This document shows positions 25,878 through 34,744 of a DNA stretch of 64,000 bases, piece by piece. A program made the position numbers and the translations under genes. The stretch comes from Candidatus Nitrosopumilus sp. SW. Its GTDB lineage: Archaea; Thermoproteota; Nitrososphaeria; Nitrososphaerales; Nitrosopumilaceae. The notes under the pieces are model-generated. The model was not told the DNA's origin. It was given only the letters and a program-made list of their open reading frames with translations, and made no database searches. The stretch covers positions 907,687 through 971,686 of the forward strand of contig NZ_CP035425.1 of the NCBI RefSeq assembly GCF_006740685.1, written 5' to 3'. Within the stretch, counting starts at the first letter, position 1; each line of letters starts with the position of its first letter.

Positions 25878-26593
25878 AGGTAGTTGAGATTAACAATCTT
25901 TCAGTTCAATATCCTGATGTAAAAGCCCTTGATGACGTTAGTTTTGTGGTTAACCAAGGTGATTTTCTAGGTATAATTGGACCAAATGGTGCTGGAAAAT
26001 CTACTCTTTTTGATTGCATGCTTGGACTCAATACAAAATACAAAGGTAAAATCAAATTTTTTGGTGAAGATATTAGAAATTCTAAAAATCATCTCAAAGA
26101 AATTGGTTATGTTCCTCAAAAACCAATCTTTGAAAAAAATTTTCCTGCAACTGTTAGTGATGTTGTTAGAATGGGATTAAGGAATGAATCTGATGAAAAC
26201 AAAATTAATGAAATTTTACAACAGTTATGGATACATGAACTTCGCAATAGGAGAATAGGTGAATTATCTGGAGGACAATTACAACGAGTCTTTATTGCAA
26301 AAGCTTTGGTAAATAATCCTAAAATTTTGATTTTAGATGAACCTGTGACCGGAATTGATCAACAAAGTATCGAATTATTCTATAGCATCTTACGTGAATT
26401 AAATTCGAAACAAAAGATTACTATTATTTGGTCTTCTCATGATTTGGATGCAGTAAATCAATTAGCAAATCATGTTGCTTGTTTGAATAGAACTTTGTTT
26501 TTTCATGGAGAATCTGAAAAATTCTTTTCTGATGATGAACTTGTCAAACAATATTCTGAAGCATCGATGCAGGAGCATATGCATCATCATTAA
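25871..26593 (+). CDS. znuC: Zinc-type metal ABC transporter, ATP-binding protein
   Basis: The 240-residue ATPase shows the Walker A GPNGAGKST, a Q-loop (YVPQKP), the signature LSGGQLQR, Walker B ILILDEP, and the H-loop His in SSHDLD. The C-terminus is Met/His-rich (MQEHMHHH), perhaps a metal-sensing tail. It overlaps znuA and lies 2 nt from znuB. Confidence 0.94.
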   Translation: MLKVVEINNLSVQYPDVKALDDVSFVVNQGDFLGIIGPNGAGKSTLFDCMLGLNTKYKGKIKFFGEDIRNSKNHLKEIGYVPQKPIFEKNFPATVSDVVRMGLRNESDENKINEILQQLWIHELRNRRIGELSGGQLQRVFIAKALVNNPKILILDEPVTGIDQQSIELFYSILRELNSKQKITIIWSSHDLDAVNQLANHVACLNRTLFFHGESEKFFSDDELVKQYSEASMQEHMHHH

Positions 26594-26595
26594 CC

Positions 26596-27414
26596 ATGTC
26601 TTTTGAAATTCTAACCTATAGTTTTATGCACAGAGCATTAATTTCTGGAATTGCCATTGCAATTCTTTGTTCAGTTGTAGGATTGTTTTTGGTTCTTAGA
26701 CGATATTCTTTGTTTGGTGATGCAATTGCACATTCATCTTTTGGTGGAATTGCATTGGGTCTCTTGGCAGGAGTTTATCCGTTATGGACAGCTTATGGTG
26801 TATCAATTGTCAGTGCTTTAATCATTACAAGAATAAAAGACAGGTTCAATATTTCTGGTGATGCCTCAATTGCAGTGCTTTTGTCTTCAGGCATAGCAGT
26901 TGGGCTCGTAATTATTGGATTGTCTGGCGGATTTACAATTGATATCTTTAGTTTTCTCTTTGGTAGTATTCTACTTGTTAGTGTTGATGATACCATTCTG
27001 GTCCTTGCACTTACTGGCGCAATTCTAATTGTGATATTGGTATTGTATAGACAAATTCTTTATTCAACATTTAATGAAGAACAAGCTAAAGTTAGTGGAA
27101 TTCCTGTAGAGAAAATAAATTATCTAATAGTGTTTATGGCTGGAATTACTGTTGTTACTTCAATTCAACTTGTTGGTGTTTTGTTAATTTCTGCCTTATT
27201 TGTAATTCCAAATGTTTCAGCAATAATGTATGGAAAAGGATTCAAACAAACTGCAATTATTTCGATGAGTTTTTCAATTTTTTCAGTTGTTACAGGAATT
27301 CTAGTCTCATACATTTTTGATATTACTCCTGCTGGAACAATCGTTTTAATTTCAATTGGATTGTTAGCTGGTACTATGGGAATAAAATCTGCTGGATTAC
27401 TTTCTAAGAATTGA
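26596..27414 (+). CDS. znuB: Zinc-type metal ABC transporter, permease
   Basis: The 272-residue membrane protein has about eight hydrophobic helices and matches the ABC-3 permease family: MHRALISGIAIAILCSVVGLFLVLRRYSLFGDAIAHSSFGGIALG near the start, and DITPAGTIVLISIG near the end. It is the third gene of the transporter operon and overlaps the convergent CopC-CopD fusion gene by 11 nt. Confidence 0.93.
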   Translation: MSFEILTYSFMHRALISGIAIAILCSVVGLFLVLRRYSLFGDAIAHSSFGGIALGLLAGVYPLWTAYGVSIVSALIITRIKDRFNISGDASIAVLLSSGIAVGLVIIGLSGGFTIDIFSFLFGSILLVSVDDTILVLALTGAILIVILVLYRQILYSTFNEEQAKVSGIPVEKINYLIVFMAGITVVTSIQLVGVLLISALFVIPNVSAIMYGKGFKQTAIISMSFSIFSVVTGILVSYIFDITPAGTIVLISIGLLAGTMGIKSAGLLSKN

Positions 27415-30187
27415 TCAAATCATTTAATCTTCGTTTATCTTGAATGTTTTTGACATAAAATAGAGATGTAGCAATAATTCCTAATGCGATTAGTGGTGAT
27501 GCAAGTTCTGTATACTTTAATTCAAATTCTCCTGATGATTGAACCTGTGATGCAATAACTGGAATTTCTGTCATCTTTATTGTACCTATTTTACTTGCTT
27601 GTTGTTCTACAAACCAAACATTGTTCTCTCCATCTGATGTCATGAATTGTATAAAAGATGTTTCAGAAGGTACAGGAATTTCAATCAAATTATTATTGTC
27701 AGGATCATATGCACCGATACTGTCTATGGTGTGTTGAGCAAACCATACATTTCCATATTTATCAAATGTCATACCAAATGGTAGTGCTTCGTCATTAGGC
27801 ACAGTAATTCTTTCAAATGTCTCTAAAACTGGATTAAATTTGGTAATTGCCAGGCCTGTGTGCTCTGCAATCCAAATATTTCCTTCATCATCAAAGAGCA
27901 ATGCTTCGGGTCCTTGTAATGGAGGATCGTTTGAAAATTGAGTTATGTGATTATCCTTTGGATCAATGTATCCAATATTTCCTGCACCTGTTGTTGTAAA
28001 CCATACTTTTCCATCTACATCAAGTTCTAAAGCAAATGGCAAATTCTCTTTTCCTGGTAAAATGATTTCTTCAAACTCGTCACTTTCTGGTATGTATTTT
28101 ACAATTCTATCTTTGTTAACAATTGTAACCCAAATATTTCCATCAAAGTCTGCTTTTATGAAAAGTGGAGTGTTATCTGAAATAACAGGATCAAGTTTTG
28201 GAATTGTTTTTGTTGTAATCTCTTTTGTCTGAGGATCTATGAATCCAATTTGATTTCTGGGCGTATCTACAAACCAAATTTTTCCATCTACATCTTGAGT
28301 AAGAAATGTTGTAGTTATTCCATCAAATGAATATGATTTGAATTCTTGAGTTTCAAGTGAAAATTCCCACAAACGTGGGGCTGATGCATCACTTATCCAA
28401 AGTGAGTCTCGTCCATCATACAATGGGAAAAGTGGTTTTGATTCTTCCGGCAACTCGTACTCAATTATTTGTGTTTGAATATCTGATAGTCTTGGTTTTA
28501 CTAGTAAATTCAAAAGCTTTGATTCATTTGCATTCTCAGTTCTTTGTGCTTCAACCTCAACTAACCATTCTCCTGAAAATCCAAATGTTAATTCTCCCTG
28601 AAATTCTATTGGTATGTTCTCGTCTTGTTTTACAATTTCCATTGGAACTTCTATTGGTGAGATGTTCTTTGATGGATTTGATATCTTGACTTTTAATTGA
28701 TCCGAATCATGTAGTGGATTTCCTTCAAAGTCACTAACCTTAACTAGAATTGTGTTTGAACCACTTGAAAATGGTGAAATGTCAATGTCAAATTTTGTAT
28801 TTTCGGTAAATTCTAGTGTTTTGAAACCATAAACAATTTCTTGTGCATCAACTTTTTGAATCTCTCCTGCAGGTAATGTTCCATTTGTAATTAATGCGAC
28901 CACTCCCAAGAGTATGATTCCTAATACCGCATCAACTTTGAGTGATTTTTTTAATTTTTTATGAACAGAAATTTTTCCCGTTTGAAGATTTTTCTCAGCA
29001 TTTTTTTGTAACTTGAATTGGAAAAATCCACCAAACGCAATTATTATTGCTGCAATAGATATCTTTAGAATAATTAATTGACCATAAATTGATTCAGTAA
29101 TTAATCCAATATCACTTTCTAGGAACCACATTAATGTTGGTCCTGTAATTATTACAACTCCTACTGCAATGATAAACGCAATTGAGAATCGTGGAATCAT
29201 TAATAGACTCATCTTTTCTCGCTGTACTTCTTTTAATTGAGAAAATGTTGGCAATAAAATAAAAACAAAATAAATTATTCCGCCAATCCAAACTCCTGAA
29301 ACTAAATTGTGAATATAATCAAGTATCAATGCTGGTGTGTGGCCACTAGCAGCACCATGACCAATCAAACTTGAAGTTGCAATTAATGCAAGCATTACTC
29401 CTAATAGTGGAATTTGATTCTTTTTTGATAGAGACTTGCTTCTATCAAGTCCAAACCAAATTCCTAGTAAAATTATTGTTATGCTCATTCTCAAAATCCA
29501 TGTTATTCCAAAATCCGTCTGAATCGCATCAAGTGGAGAAACTTCTAATCTTACACTTTGTACTGCAATCATCAAAATATTTGAAATGAAAATTAAAACC
29601 AGTCCAATTCCTGTAATTGACATAAACTTTCCATGATGAAAGTTTCCAATTTTGTCTATTTCTTCTCTAATTAGCTGTTTGTTCTGGGTTCCCCAAATTA
29701 TGAGGGATGCAATTACTGCTCCTAAAACAATCGTTTGACCTACTAGTCCTGGAAATCTAGCACCAGCTTCAGGTAAAAATACAAGTTCAGATGGTCTTTC
29801 AACATCTAGTAGCGATGGATCAATTACAACATCACCTACTGCAAACAAAAATGCATCTGGAACAAGGTGTCCGTCTACTTTGGAGAGAACTTTAGTTGAT
29901 ACAGTGTAAACTCCATCTTCTAACGGCGGTGTTGTAATGATAAGAGATGATTCTCCTTCATAGTAACTAGTGTCTTTGTTATCTATCTGATTTCCATTAG
30001 TGTCAAATACTCTGAGTTCACTAAAGTTAATGTCAACTGGTTCTGAAAAGTATACAATTACTTCTGTTGTTCCAGCTGGTGCATTAGATGTAAGACTTGG
30101 AATTGTTTCTTCAGTAAATGGATGTGCTGCTGCAAATGGAACTGAAATAAATGATATTATTAATAAAACAATGAGAAACTTTTGCAT
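27404..30187 (-). CDS. CopC-CopD-beta-propeller fusion protein
   Basis: This 927-residue protein joins three modules. A signal peptide ends at Ala21, leaving His22 as first mature residue, followed by a CopC domain (about 22-125) with the conserved DGH of the second copper ligand region (KVDGHLVPDAFLF). A CopD-type membrane domain with about eight helices follows (about 145-440). The last part (about 590-880) is a six-bladed-propeller-like repeat region of the virginiamycin B lyase/NHL type, with recurrent VDGKIWFVDTPRNQIGFIDP-like units, ending in a C-terminal helix (LIALGIIATSLFYV) and basic tail. CopC/CopD import copper across the membrane; the propeller is probably extracellular. Confidence 0.85.
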   Translation of the reverse strand: MQKFLIVLLIISFISVPFAAAHPFTEETIPSLTSNAPAGTTEVIVYFSEPVDINFSELRVFDTNGNQIDNKDTSYYEGESSLIITTPPLEDGVYTVSTKVLSKVDGHLVPDAFLFAVGDVVIDPSLLDVERPSELVFLPEAGARFPGLVGQTIVLGAVIASLIIWGTQNKQLIREEIDKIGNFHHGKFMSITGIGLVLIFISNILMIAVQSVRLEVSPLDAIQTDFGITWILRMSITIILLGIWFGLDRSKSLSKKNQIPLLGVMLALIATSSLIGHGAASGHTPALILDYIHNLVSGVWIGGIIYFVFILLPTFSQLKEVQREKMSLLMIPRFSIAFIIAVGVVIITGPTLMWFLESDIGLITESIYGQLIILKISIAAIIIAFGGFFQFKLQKNAEKNLQTGKISVHKKLKKSLKVDAVLGIILLGVVALITNGTLPAGEIQKVDAQEIVYGFKTLEFTENTKFDIDISPFSSGSNTILVKVSDFEGNPLHDSDQLKVKISNPSKNISPIEVPMEIVKQDENIPIEFQGELTFGFSGEWLVEVEAQRTENANESKLLNLLVKPRLSDIQTQIIEYELPEESKPLFPLYDGRDSLWISDASAPRLWEFSLETQEFKSYSFDGITTTFLTQDVDGKIWFVDTPRNQIGFIDPQTKEITTKTIPKLDPVISDNTPLFIKADFDGNIWVTIVNKDRIVKYIPESDEFEEIILPGKENLPFALELDVDGKVWFTTTGAGNIGYIDPKDNHITQFSNDPPLQGPEALLFDDEGNIWIAEHTGLAITKFNPVLETFERITVPNDEALPFGMTFDKYGNVWFAQHTIDSIGAYDPDNNNLIEIPVPSETSFIQFMTSDGENNVWFVEQQASKIGTIKMTEIPVIASQVQSSGEFELKYTELASPLIALGIIATSLFYVKNIQDKRRLNDLINS

Positions 30188-30280
30188 TTACTTTTAAGAT
30201 GATTAAAGACAATTTAAACAGTTTTTATGAATTCGAGCTTTGTACCAATTCACGTAAAGATAATAACGTGTAATTATGAA

Positions 30281-30919
30281 ATGATAGCAGTGAAAATAGC
30301 AGTTTTTGGCATTATTGGTTTATTGTTTTCAATTGGTATGATTGCTCCATCATTTGCACATACAACAGTTCATGTTGAACAATATGAAATCGAAGCTGGT
30401 TGGGGAATAGAACCTCCAGTTGTTGGAATTAGAAATGATCTTATTCTCAAAGTAATTGAACGTGGAGAAAAGGAGGGTACTTTTACAGGAATTACAAGTG
30501 CATTCAAGAATGTTGATGTAACTGTAATTTTTGGTGGTGCAACAAAGAAAATTGATATCAACTCTGATCCTAGACCTGGATACTATTTTTCACCCATTAT
30601 ACCAACTAAAACTGGAACTTATCAAGTAGAACTAAAAGGGGAAATTCGTGGAACCACAATTGATATCAAAATCCCTGTTGAAGATGTAGAACCTACTGCA
30701 GTCTTAGATTTTCCCCCTTCAAGTAGTGAAGGTGCTGCAGATGTTGCTGCTCTAAAGAATGCAATTTCATCATTACAACAAGATGTTTCTAAACTAAAGT
30801 CAGGTGAGACTGAAGTAACATCTGATGGTGGTGCAGCATATGACTTTGCAATATTTGGATTATCCATTGCAGGTGCAGCTATAATCTTAGCGATAATTGC
30901 TTTAGTAAAAAGAAAATAG
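30281..30919 (+). CDS. Exported membrane-anchored protein, possible copper-related
   Basis: From ATG 30281 the product is 212 residues (an upstream in-frame ATG at 30227 would add 18 residues before the signal). The signal peptide ends in SFA, leaving His as mature residue 1 (HTTVHVEQYEIEAGW). A beta-sandwich-like domain follows (about 30-140), then an Ala/Ser linker, a short helix (VAALKNAISSLQQDVSKLK) and a C-terminal membrane anchor (FAIFGLSIAGAAIILAIIALV) with basic tail. It is divergent from the CopC-CopD fusion and convergent with plastocyanin, so a copper role is likely by context only. Confidence 0.7.
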   Translation: MIAVKIAVFGIIGLLFSIGMIAPSFAHTTVHVEQYEIEAGWGIEPPVVGIRNDLILKVIERGEKEGTFTGITSAFKNVDVTVIFGGATKKIDINSDPRPGYYFSPIIPTKTGTYQVELKGEIRGTTIDIKIPVEDVEPTAVLDFPPSSSEGAADVAALKNAISSLQQDVSKLKSGETEVTSDGGAAYDFAIFGLSIAGAAIILAIIALVKRK

Positions 30920-30932
30920 AAAAAGAGGATTC

Positions 30933-31796
30933 CTAAAATCTTGGAATTACTCTAGATTTTGCAGTAACTGCTACGATGCTTATGATTGCAACAGCTAGTA
31001 TCATCATTGCAATTGTTCCAAATTCTGGAACAACGTTTGTAAATACTACTTCTTCGCCAATTGGTCCTGTTTTAGGATCATCAATACCATAACCTTGGAA
31101 GGTAACAGTAATGTCTACTGGATCAGAAGAACTTAGTGGTGCTGTTGTATGCATACCTGTGCCATCGTGATGATGTGCGCCTTCATCGTTTAGTACTTCA
31201 TTACCATTTTGTGTAACACTAATGTCGTGATTCACATGTTCTGCACCATCAAATGCAATAGAGATCTCCATTACTTCGCCTGCAGTTGGTGTTGAAGCCC
31301 AAATTGAAACCATTGTACCATCTGATAACATACCTGTTGCGGTTGCATCACCTGATGGCATCATCATTTCATCACCATGATCGTCAGCTTCTTCAGCTCC
31401 TGCTTCTTGTACTATGATCAAACCTTGCATCCAAGGATGTACCATACAGAAGTAAGGTTGTTCACCTACAGTTGTTGGAGTCCACTCAAATGAACTTCCA
31501 GCCATCAATAGACTGGTGTCAAAGACACCATCTGGTCCATCATCTGGAGTTCCTGAAGTGAATGTGTGTGCTGCAGTGTCAGTGTTTGACATGATTACAA
31601 CACCGCCAACATCAACTGTTGCAGTACTTGGAATGTAACATCCATCTGCGGTTTCTTCACAACCTGGTGCACCAGAACCTGATGCTGGGACGATTGTGAC
31701 TTCTGAATGATCTGCATATGCAGCTGGTGTTGTTGCAACTAATCCAGCTACCATAGCAAATAGTACGAAGAAAGAGCAAATTGCTATAGTCTTCAT
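30933..31796 (-). CDS. Plastocyanin-like blue copper protein with PEFG-CTERM anchor
   Basis: The 287-residue protein has a signal peptide (ending AAYA), then a cupredoxin domain (about 30-130) with type 1 copper ligands His77 (AAHTFTSG), Cys117, His120 and Met123 in CMVHPWM. A second beta domain (about 145-245) follows, with a His cluster (GAHHHDGTGMH), and the C-terminus carries the PEFG-CTERM signal (VVPEFGTIAMM, hydrophobic helix, basic tail KSRVIPRF). Multicopper and blue copper proteins are the electron carriers of thaumarchaeal ammonia oxidation. A minus-strand TATA-like TTTTTATG is 26 nt from the ATG. Confidence 0.93.
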   Translation of the reverse strand: MKTIAICSFFVLFAMVAGLVATTPAAYADHSEVTIVPASGSGAPGCEETADGCYIPSTATVDVGGVVIMSNTDTAAHTFTSGTPDDGPDGVFDTSLLMAGSSFEWTPTTVGEQPYFCMVHPWMQGLIIVQEAGAEEADDHGDEMMMPSGDATATGMLSDGTMVSIWASTPTAGEVMEISIAFDGAEHVNHDISVTQNGNEVLNDEGAHHHDGTGMHTTAPLSSSDPVDITVTFQGYGIDDPKTGPIGEEVVFTNVVPEFGTIAMMILAVAIISIVAVTAKSRVIPRF

Positions 31797-31831
31797 TAAA
31801 CAGATTACTTGGTCGGATACATAAAAACCTC

Positions 31832-31846
31832 ACTGGAATTTCCAGT
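31832..31846. promoter_or_regulatory. 15-bp palindrome upstream of plastocyanin gene
   Basis: ACTGGAA and TTCCAGT form 7-bp perfect arms around one base. On the minus strand it follows the CFI-box gene and precedes the plastocyanin TATA box, with a T run just after it. It may be a terminator of the upstream gene, an operator, or both. Confidence 0.4.
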
Positions 31847-31855
31847 AAGTGAATC

Positions 31856-32677
31856 TTAGTTTTTTCTAAACTGGTACAACTTTAGAATTCCAAATATTGG
31901 AATTCCAACATACAATCCAAGATTTAGTAGTACTATAGAGATTCCATATCCTAACATCTCTTGTTCAGAATCAATATCTACATGATTTAGTAATGACAAT
32001 GATGATAACATTGGAGTTAGTGTTACTTTCATAACTTCTTTGAATAATGGTTGTTCTCTTTCAAAGTCTGCAACAGCAGGTGAGAATGAATAGTAAAATT
32101 GATTAAAAGTTGTCATAAATGCAATTCCTGAATTTGTTTTTAGAACCGTATTGTCTCTAAGTTCTCTTAGTTGTTGTACTTGTGGTGCAAGTTCTGAGCC
32201 AAATGTTGCAGTTGCAATGAGACAACCACCATTTTCCGCATTAGGTTTCTCATCTTCTGGTGGTGTGATTGGTTGTGCGTTTGCTTCACCTACTAGAATA
32301 TCAAAAGATACTGTTTCTTTTGGAATTGGTTGGAACAAGATTCCCTCAATTTCAAAGTCCATTGAATACAACCCTTCACCAAGGTTGAACTCTATTGGAA
32401 TTTTTACAGAACCTACAGATGTATGTGTGAGTGGAATTGGGCCAAATACAGTTTCACCCTCTTTTGATACAGATACTGTATAGTCAATATGCTCTTGAAC
32501 TTTTTGAGTTTGTGGATTGATAAAATCTATGTTGATCTTTGTTTGAACGCCTGGCTCAATTTCATCGTATGTTAATTTGACATCCAAAGTATTCTTATCT
32601 GTAGGTAATGTTTGAGTTTCAGCAAATGCTGGAATAATTAAAAGTGGAATAAGAAGTAAAGCAAAAAGAATCTTCAT
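31856..32677 (-). CDS. Exported CFI-box-CTERM protein
   Basis: The 273-residue protein has a signal peptide (ending AFA), an N-terminal beta domain (about 25-130, similar in style to the other surface proteins nearby), and a CFI-box: Gly-Gly-Cys152-Leu-Ile-Ala-Thr-Ala-Thr-Phe-Gly, followed by QLRELRDNTVLKTNSG and a helical segment, then a membrane helix and short basic tail. CFI-box domains are found at C-termini of exported archaeal and bacterial proteins and probably act as sorting or lipid-attachment signals through the Cys. It is 59 nt upstream of the plastocyanin gene, same strand. Confidence 0.8.
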   Translation of the reverse strand: MKILFALLLIPLLIIPAFAETQTLPTDKNTLDVKLTYDEIEPGVQTKINIDFINPQTQKVQEHIDYTVSVSKEGETVFGPIPLTHTSVGSVKIPIEFNLGEGLYSMDFEIEGILFQPIPKETVSFDILVGEANAQPITPPEDEKPNAENGGCLIATATFGSELAPQVQQLRELRDNTVLKTNSGIAFMTTFNQFYYSFSPAVADFEREQPLFKEVMKVTLTPMLSSLSLLNHVDIDSEQEMLGYGISIVLLNLGLYVGIPIFGILKLYQFRKN

Positions 32678-32781
32678 ATTATATTTTCAAAAATGATAAA
32701 TAAAAATCGTACCCTATTACCTTAAAAAAATATCAGGCATAGAAATGCTATACCATCTTTAAATATGGAACTGACGCAATT

Positions 32782-34503
32782 TTGTTATTGTATAACAAGT
32801 TTGCATTATTCATAACAATAATTGGAATTTTCACAATACCTGCGCTAGTCCCTGATGTTTTTGGACATGGCTTAGGAGGAGATCAAGCACCTGCTCTCAC
32901 ATTTGGTGATATGGAAGTAACTGTACGAACACAATTGGATCCTTCCGACATTACTGTAGGTGAAATTGATACTGCTAATATGCAAATTCGTTTCTTTGAT
33001 ACTTTGACTGACACAAATCTTGACAAGGTAACCTATAGAGTTGAAGTTTGGCAAAGTGGTGAGCTTTTAGCAAGAAATCTTTTCTATGATTTAGATGGGA
33101 GACTGGATGTAAAAATTAAACCAAATCCTGTATGTAATGAACTTAAACCTGAAGAATGTACTGTATATGGGGGTTCTGAACACGTTAGTGCACCTGGTGC
33201 ATTGTTTGTTCAGGGCACAGAATGTAATGATGATAACTTAGACATTTGTGCAAGACCTTCTATGACTGGACCAATTTTTGTAAAAGGTGGTTTATATAAA
33301 ATACGGGTTGATATTGAAGCTGCTACTAGTCCCAGAACTGTATTGGCTAATCTACTAAGTTACGAAACTTTTGTTAGTGTTGCTCAAGAACAAAATTTCT
33401 TCATAAAAACTGCAAGTGCTGAAGAAATTCCTGTGGTTGTAAAAACATACTATGACGATGTTGAAAATTTCAAATTTGATCAGTCAGATAATTCAATTTC
33501 ATTTGATATGGCATTTGACTGGAATCCTGATTATATTGATCAAGTCCAAGTTGTTCATGAAGAAGTTAGAGTTCCAAAGACTTTTGCACCCTATGCAGAA
33601 GGTAAACAATTCAAAGGATATGTCAATGGTGTAGAAATTGATCAAAGAGCATTACTAAATGATCCATATTCCTATGATGATACTAACATTGTTCATTTTC
33701 TAATTACTAATCAAGAATTACAGAAAATTAACGAAACATTAGGTGAATCCAACTATAATAATCCGAAAATGGATTTGAAACTTGTTCCACTTAGTTCAGT
33801 AGAAAAACAATCTACTGAATTTTATCTTGTAGATACAACAAACTATGAACCTGTTCCAACAACTGTAAACATCTCATGGGATGGAAGTTATGGTGCAGGT
33901 GATGAAATTCCTTTTGAGATTGCATTCTTTGATGAAAATAGAGACCTTATTCGAGATATGAAATATGTTGTATCCTTTATTGATGAAAATGACAAAGTCT
34001 TAGAGACATTTGTAGGAGATGACCCAAAGATGCCAGGAATTGTAGCTAGTGAGGGAATTGATGTAAAAAAAATCTATGTTCCATCTCAAGGAGTCTATAG
34101 AATTGATGTTAGAGCTTTAGGTACTGGATTATCTTATGATGAGACTTATGCTGGAATTGGTTCAGGAATAATTGAACTTGGACCTAGTATGGGAAAGGTT
34201 ACACCAACACCTGAAGTACAGCCCCCTACAGCGATTCCTGCATGGATTAAGAACAATGCAGAGTGGTGGGCTGCAGGACAAATAGATGATGATTCATTTG
34301 TTCAAGGAATTCAATATTTAGTTAAAGAAAATATTCTAAAGATTCCACCAACATCTCAAGGTCAAGGAACTGGATCTAATGAAATTCCTGCATGGATTAA
34401 GAACAATGCAGAGTGGTGGGCTGCAGGACAAATAGATGATGATTCATTCATTCAAGGAATTCAATTCTTGATTAAAGAAGGAATCATGAGAGTCCAATCA
34501 TAA
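32782..34503 (+). CDS. Exported surface protein with two WW repeats
   Basis: The 573-residue protein starts at TTG 32782, with a TATA-like TTTAAATATG about 24 nt upstream. Signal peptide ends near VFG, with mature HGLGGDQ. The ectodomain is paralogous to that of the 23132 and 34745 genes. It ends not in PEFG but in two tandem copies of a 33-residue motif, [20 protein letters not shown] followed by [14 protein letters not shown], joined by a short linker. The repeat is common on thaumarchaeal exported proteins; its function is unknown. The two copies share 65 identical bp. Confidence 0.8.
   Translation: MLLYNKFALFITIIGIFTIPALVPDVFGHGLGGDQAPALTFGDMEVTVRTQLDPSDITVGEIDTANMQIRFFDTLTDTNLDKVTYRVEVWQSGELLARNLFYDLDGRLDVKIKPNPVCNELKPEECTVYGGSEHVSAPGALFVQGTECNDDNLDICARPSMTGPIFVKGGLYKIRVDIEAATSPRTVLANLLSYETFVSVAQEQNFFIKTASAEEIPVVVKTYYDDVENFKFDQSDNSISFDMAFDWNPDYIDQVQVVHEEVRVPKTFAPYAEGKQFKGYVNGVEIDQRALLNDPYSYDDTNIVHFLITNQELQKINETLGESNYNNPKMDLKLVPLSSVEKQSTEFYLVDTTNYEPVPTTVNISWDGSYGAGDEIPFEIAFFDENRDLIRDMKYVVSFIDENDKVLETFVGDDPKMPGIVASEGIDVKKIYVPSQGVYRIDVRALGTGLSYDETYAGIGSGIIELGPSMGKVTPTPEVQPPTAIPAWIKNNAEWWAAGQIDDDSFVQGIQYLVKENILKIPPTSQGQGTGSNEIPAWIKNNAEWWAAGQIDDDSFIQGIQFLIKEGIMRVQS
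34234..34298 (+). repeat. 65-bp direct repeat, copy 1
   Basis: This segment encodes the start of the first WW repeat and is identical base for base with 34384-34448, 150 bp downstream. Confidence 0.85.
34384..34448 (+). repeat. 65-bp direct repeat, copy 2
   Basis: Identical to 34234-34298. Similarity continues beyond with a few substitutions. Perfect identity, including third codon positions, points to recent duplication or gene conversion. Confidence 0.85.
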
Positions 34504-34536
34504 GTTTTTAAATAAATTCAGTCAAGTGATAGTGTA

Positions 34537-34743
34537 ATGAAAGACATCAATGATATCATGCCAAAAATTCCTAACATGAGATGGGGAGCTTTGATGAACA
34601 AACCTCCAACCAATGATAAAGTTGAAGAGATGAACAAAATTTTCCCAAGTAATGGTAAATGGCATACTATCTTTGAAGAAAAAGACTCAGTTACAATTGA
34701 TGGAAAAGAAATTCGTAAAAAAGATCCAAACAAGTGGACATAA
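34537..34743 (+). CDS. Small hypothetical protein (68 aa)
   Basis: Not recognised. The product is soluble and Lys/Asn/Pro-rich (KIPNMRWGALMNKPP, SNGKWHTIFEEKDSVTIDGKEIRKKDPNKWT). A TATA-like TTTTAAATAA at about 34506-34515 is 26 nt from the ATG, giving a leaderless start, and the next gene begins 1 nt after its stop, so it is the first gene of a two-gene operon. Confidence 0.68.
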   Translation: MKDINDIMPKIPNMRWGALMNKPPTNDKVEEMNKIFPSNGKWHTIFEEKDSVTIDGKEIRKKDPNKWT

Positions 34744-34744
34744 C

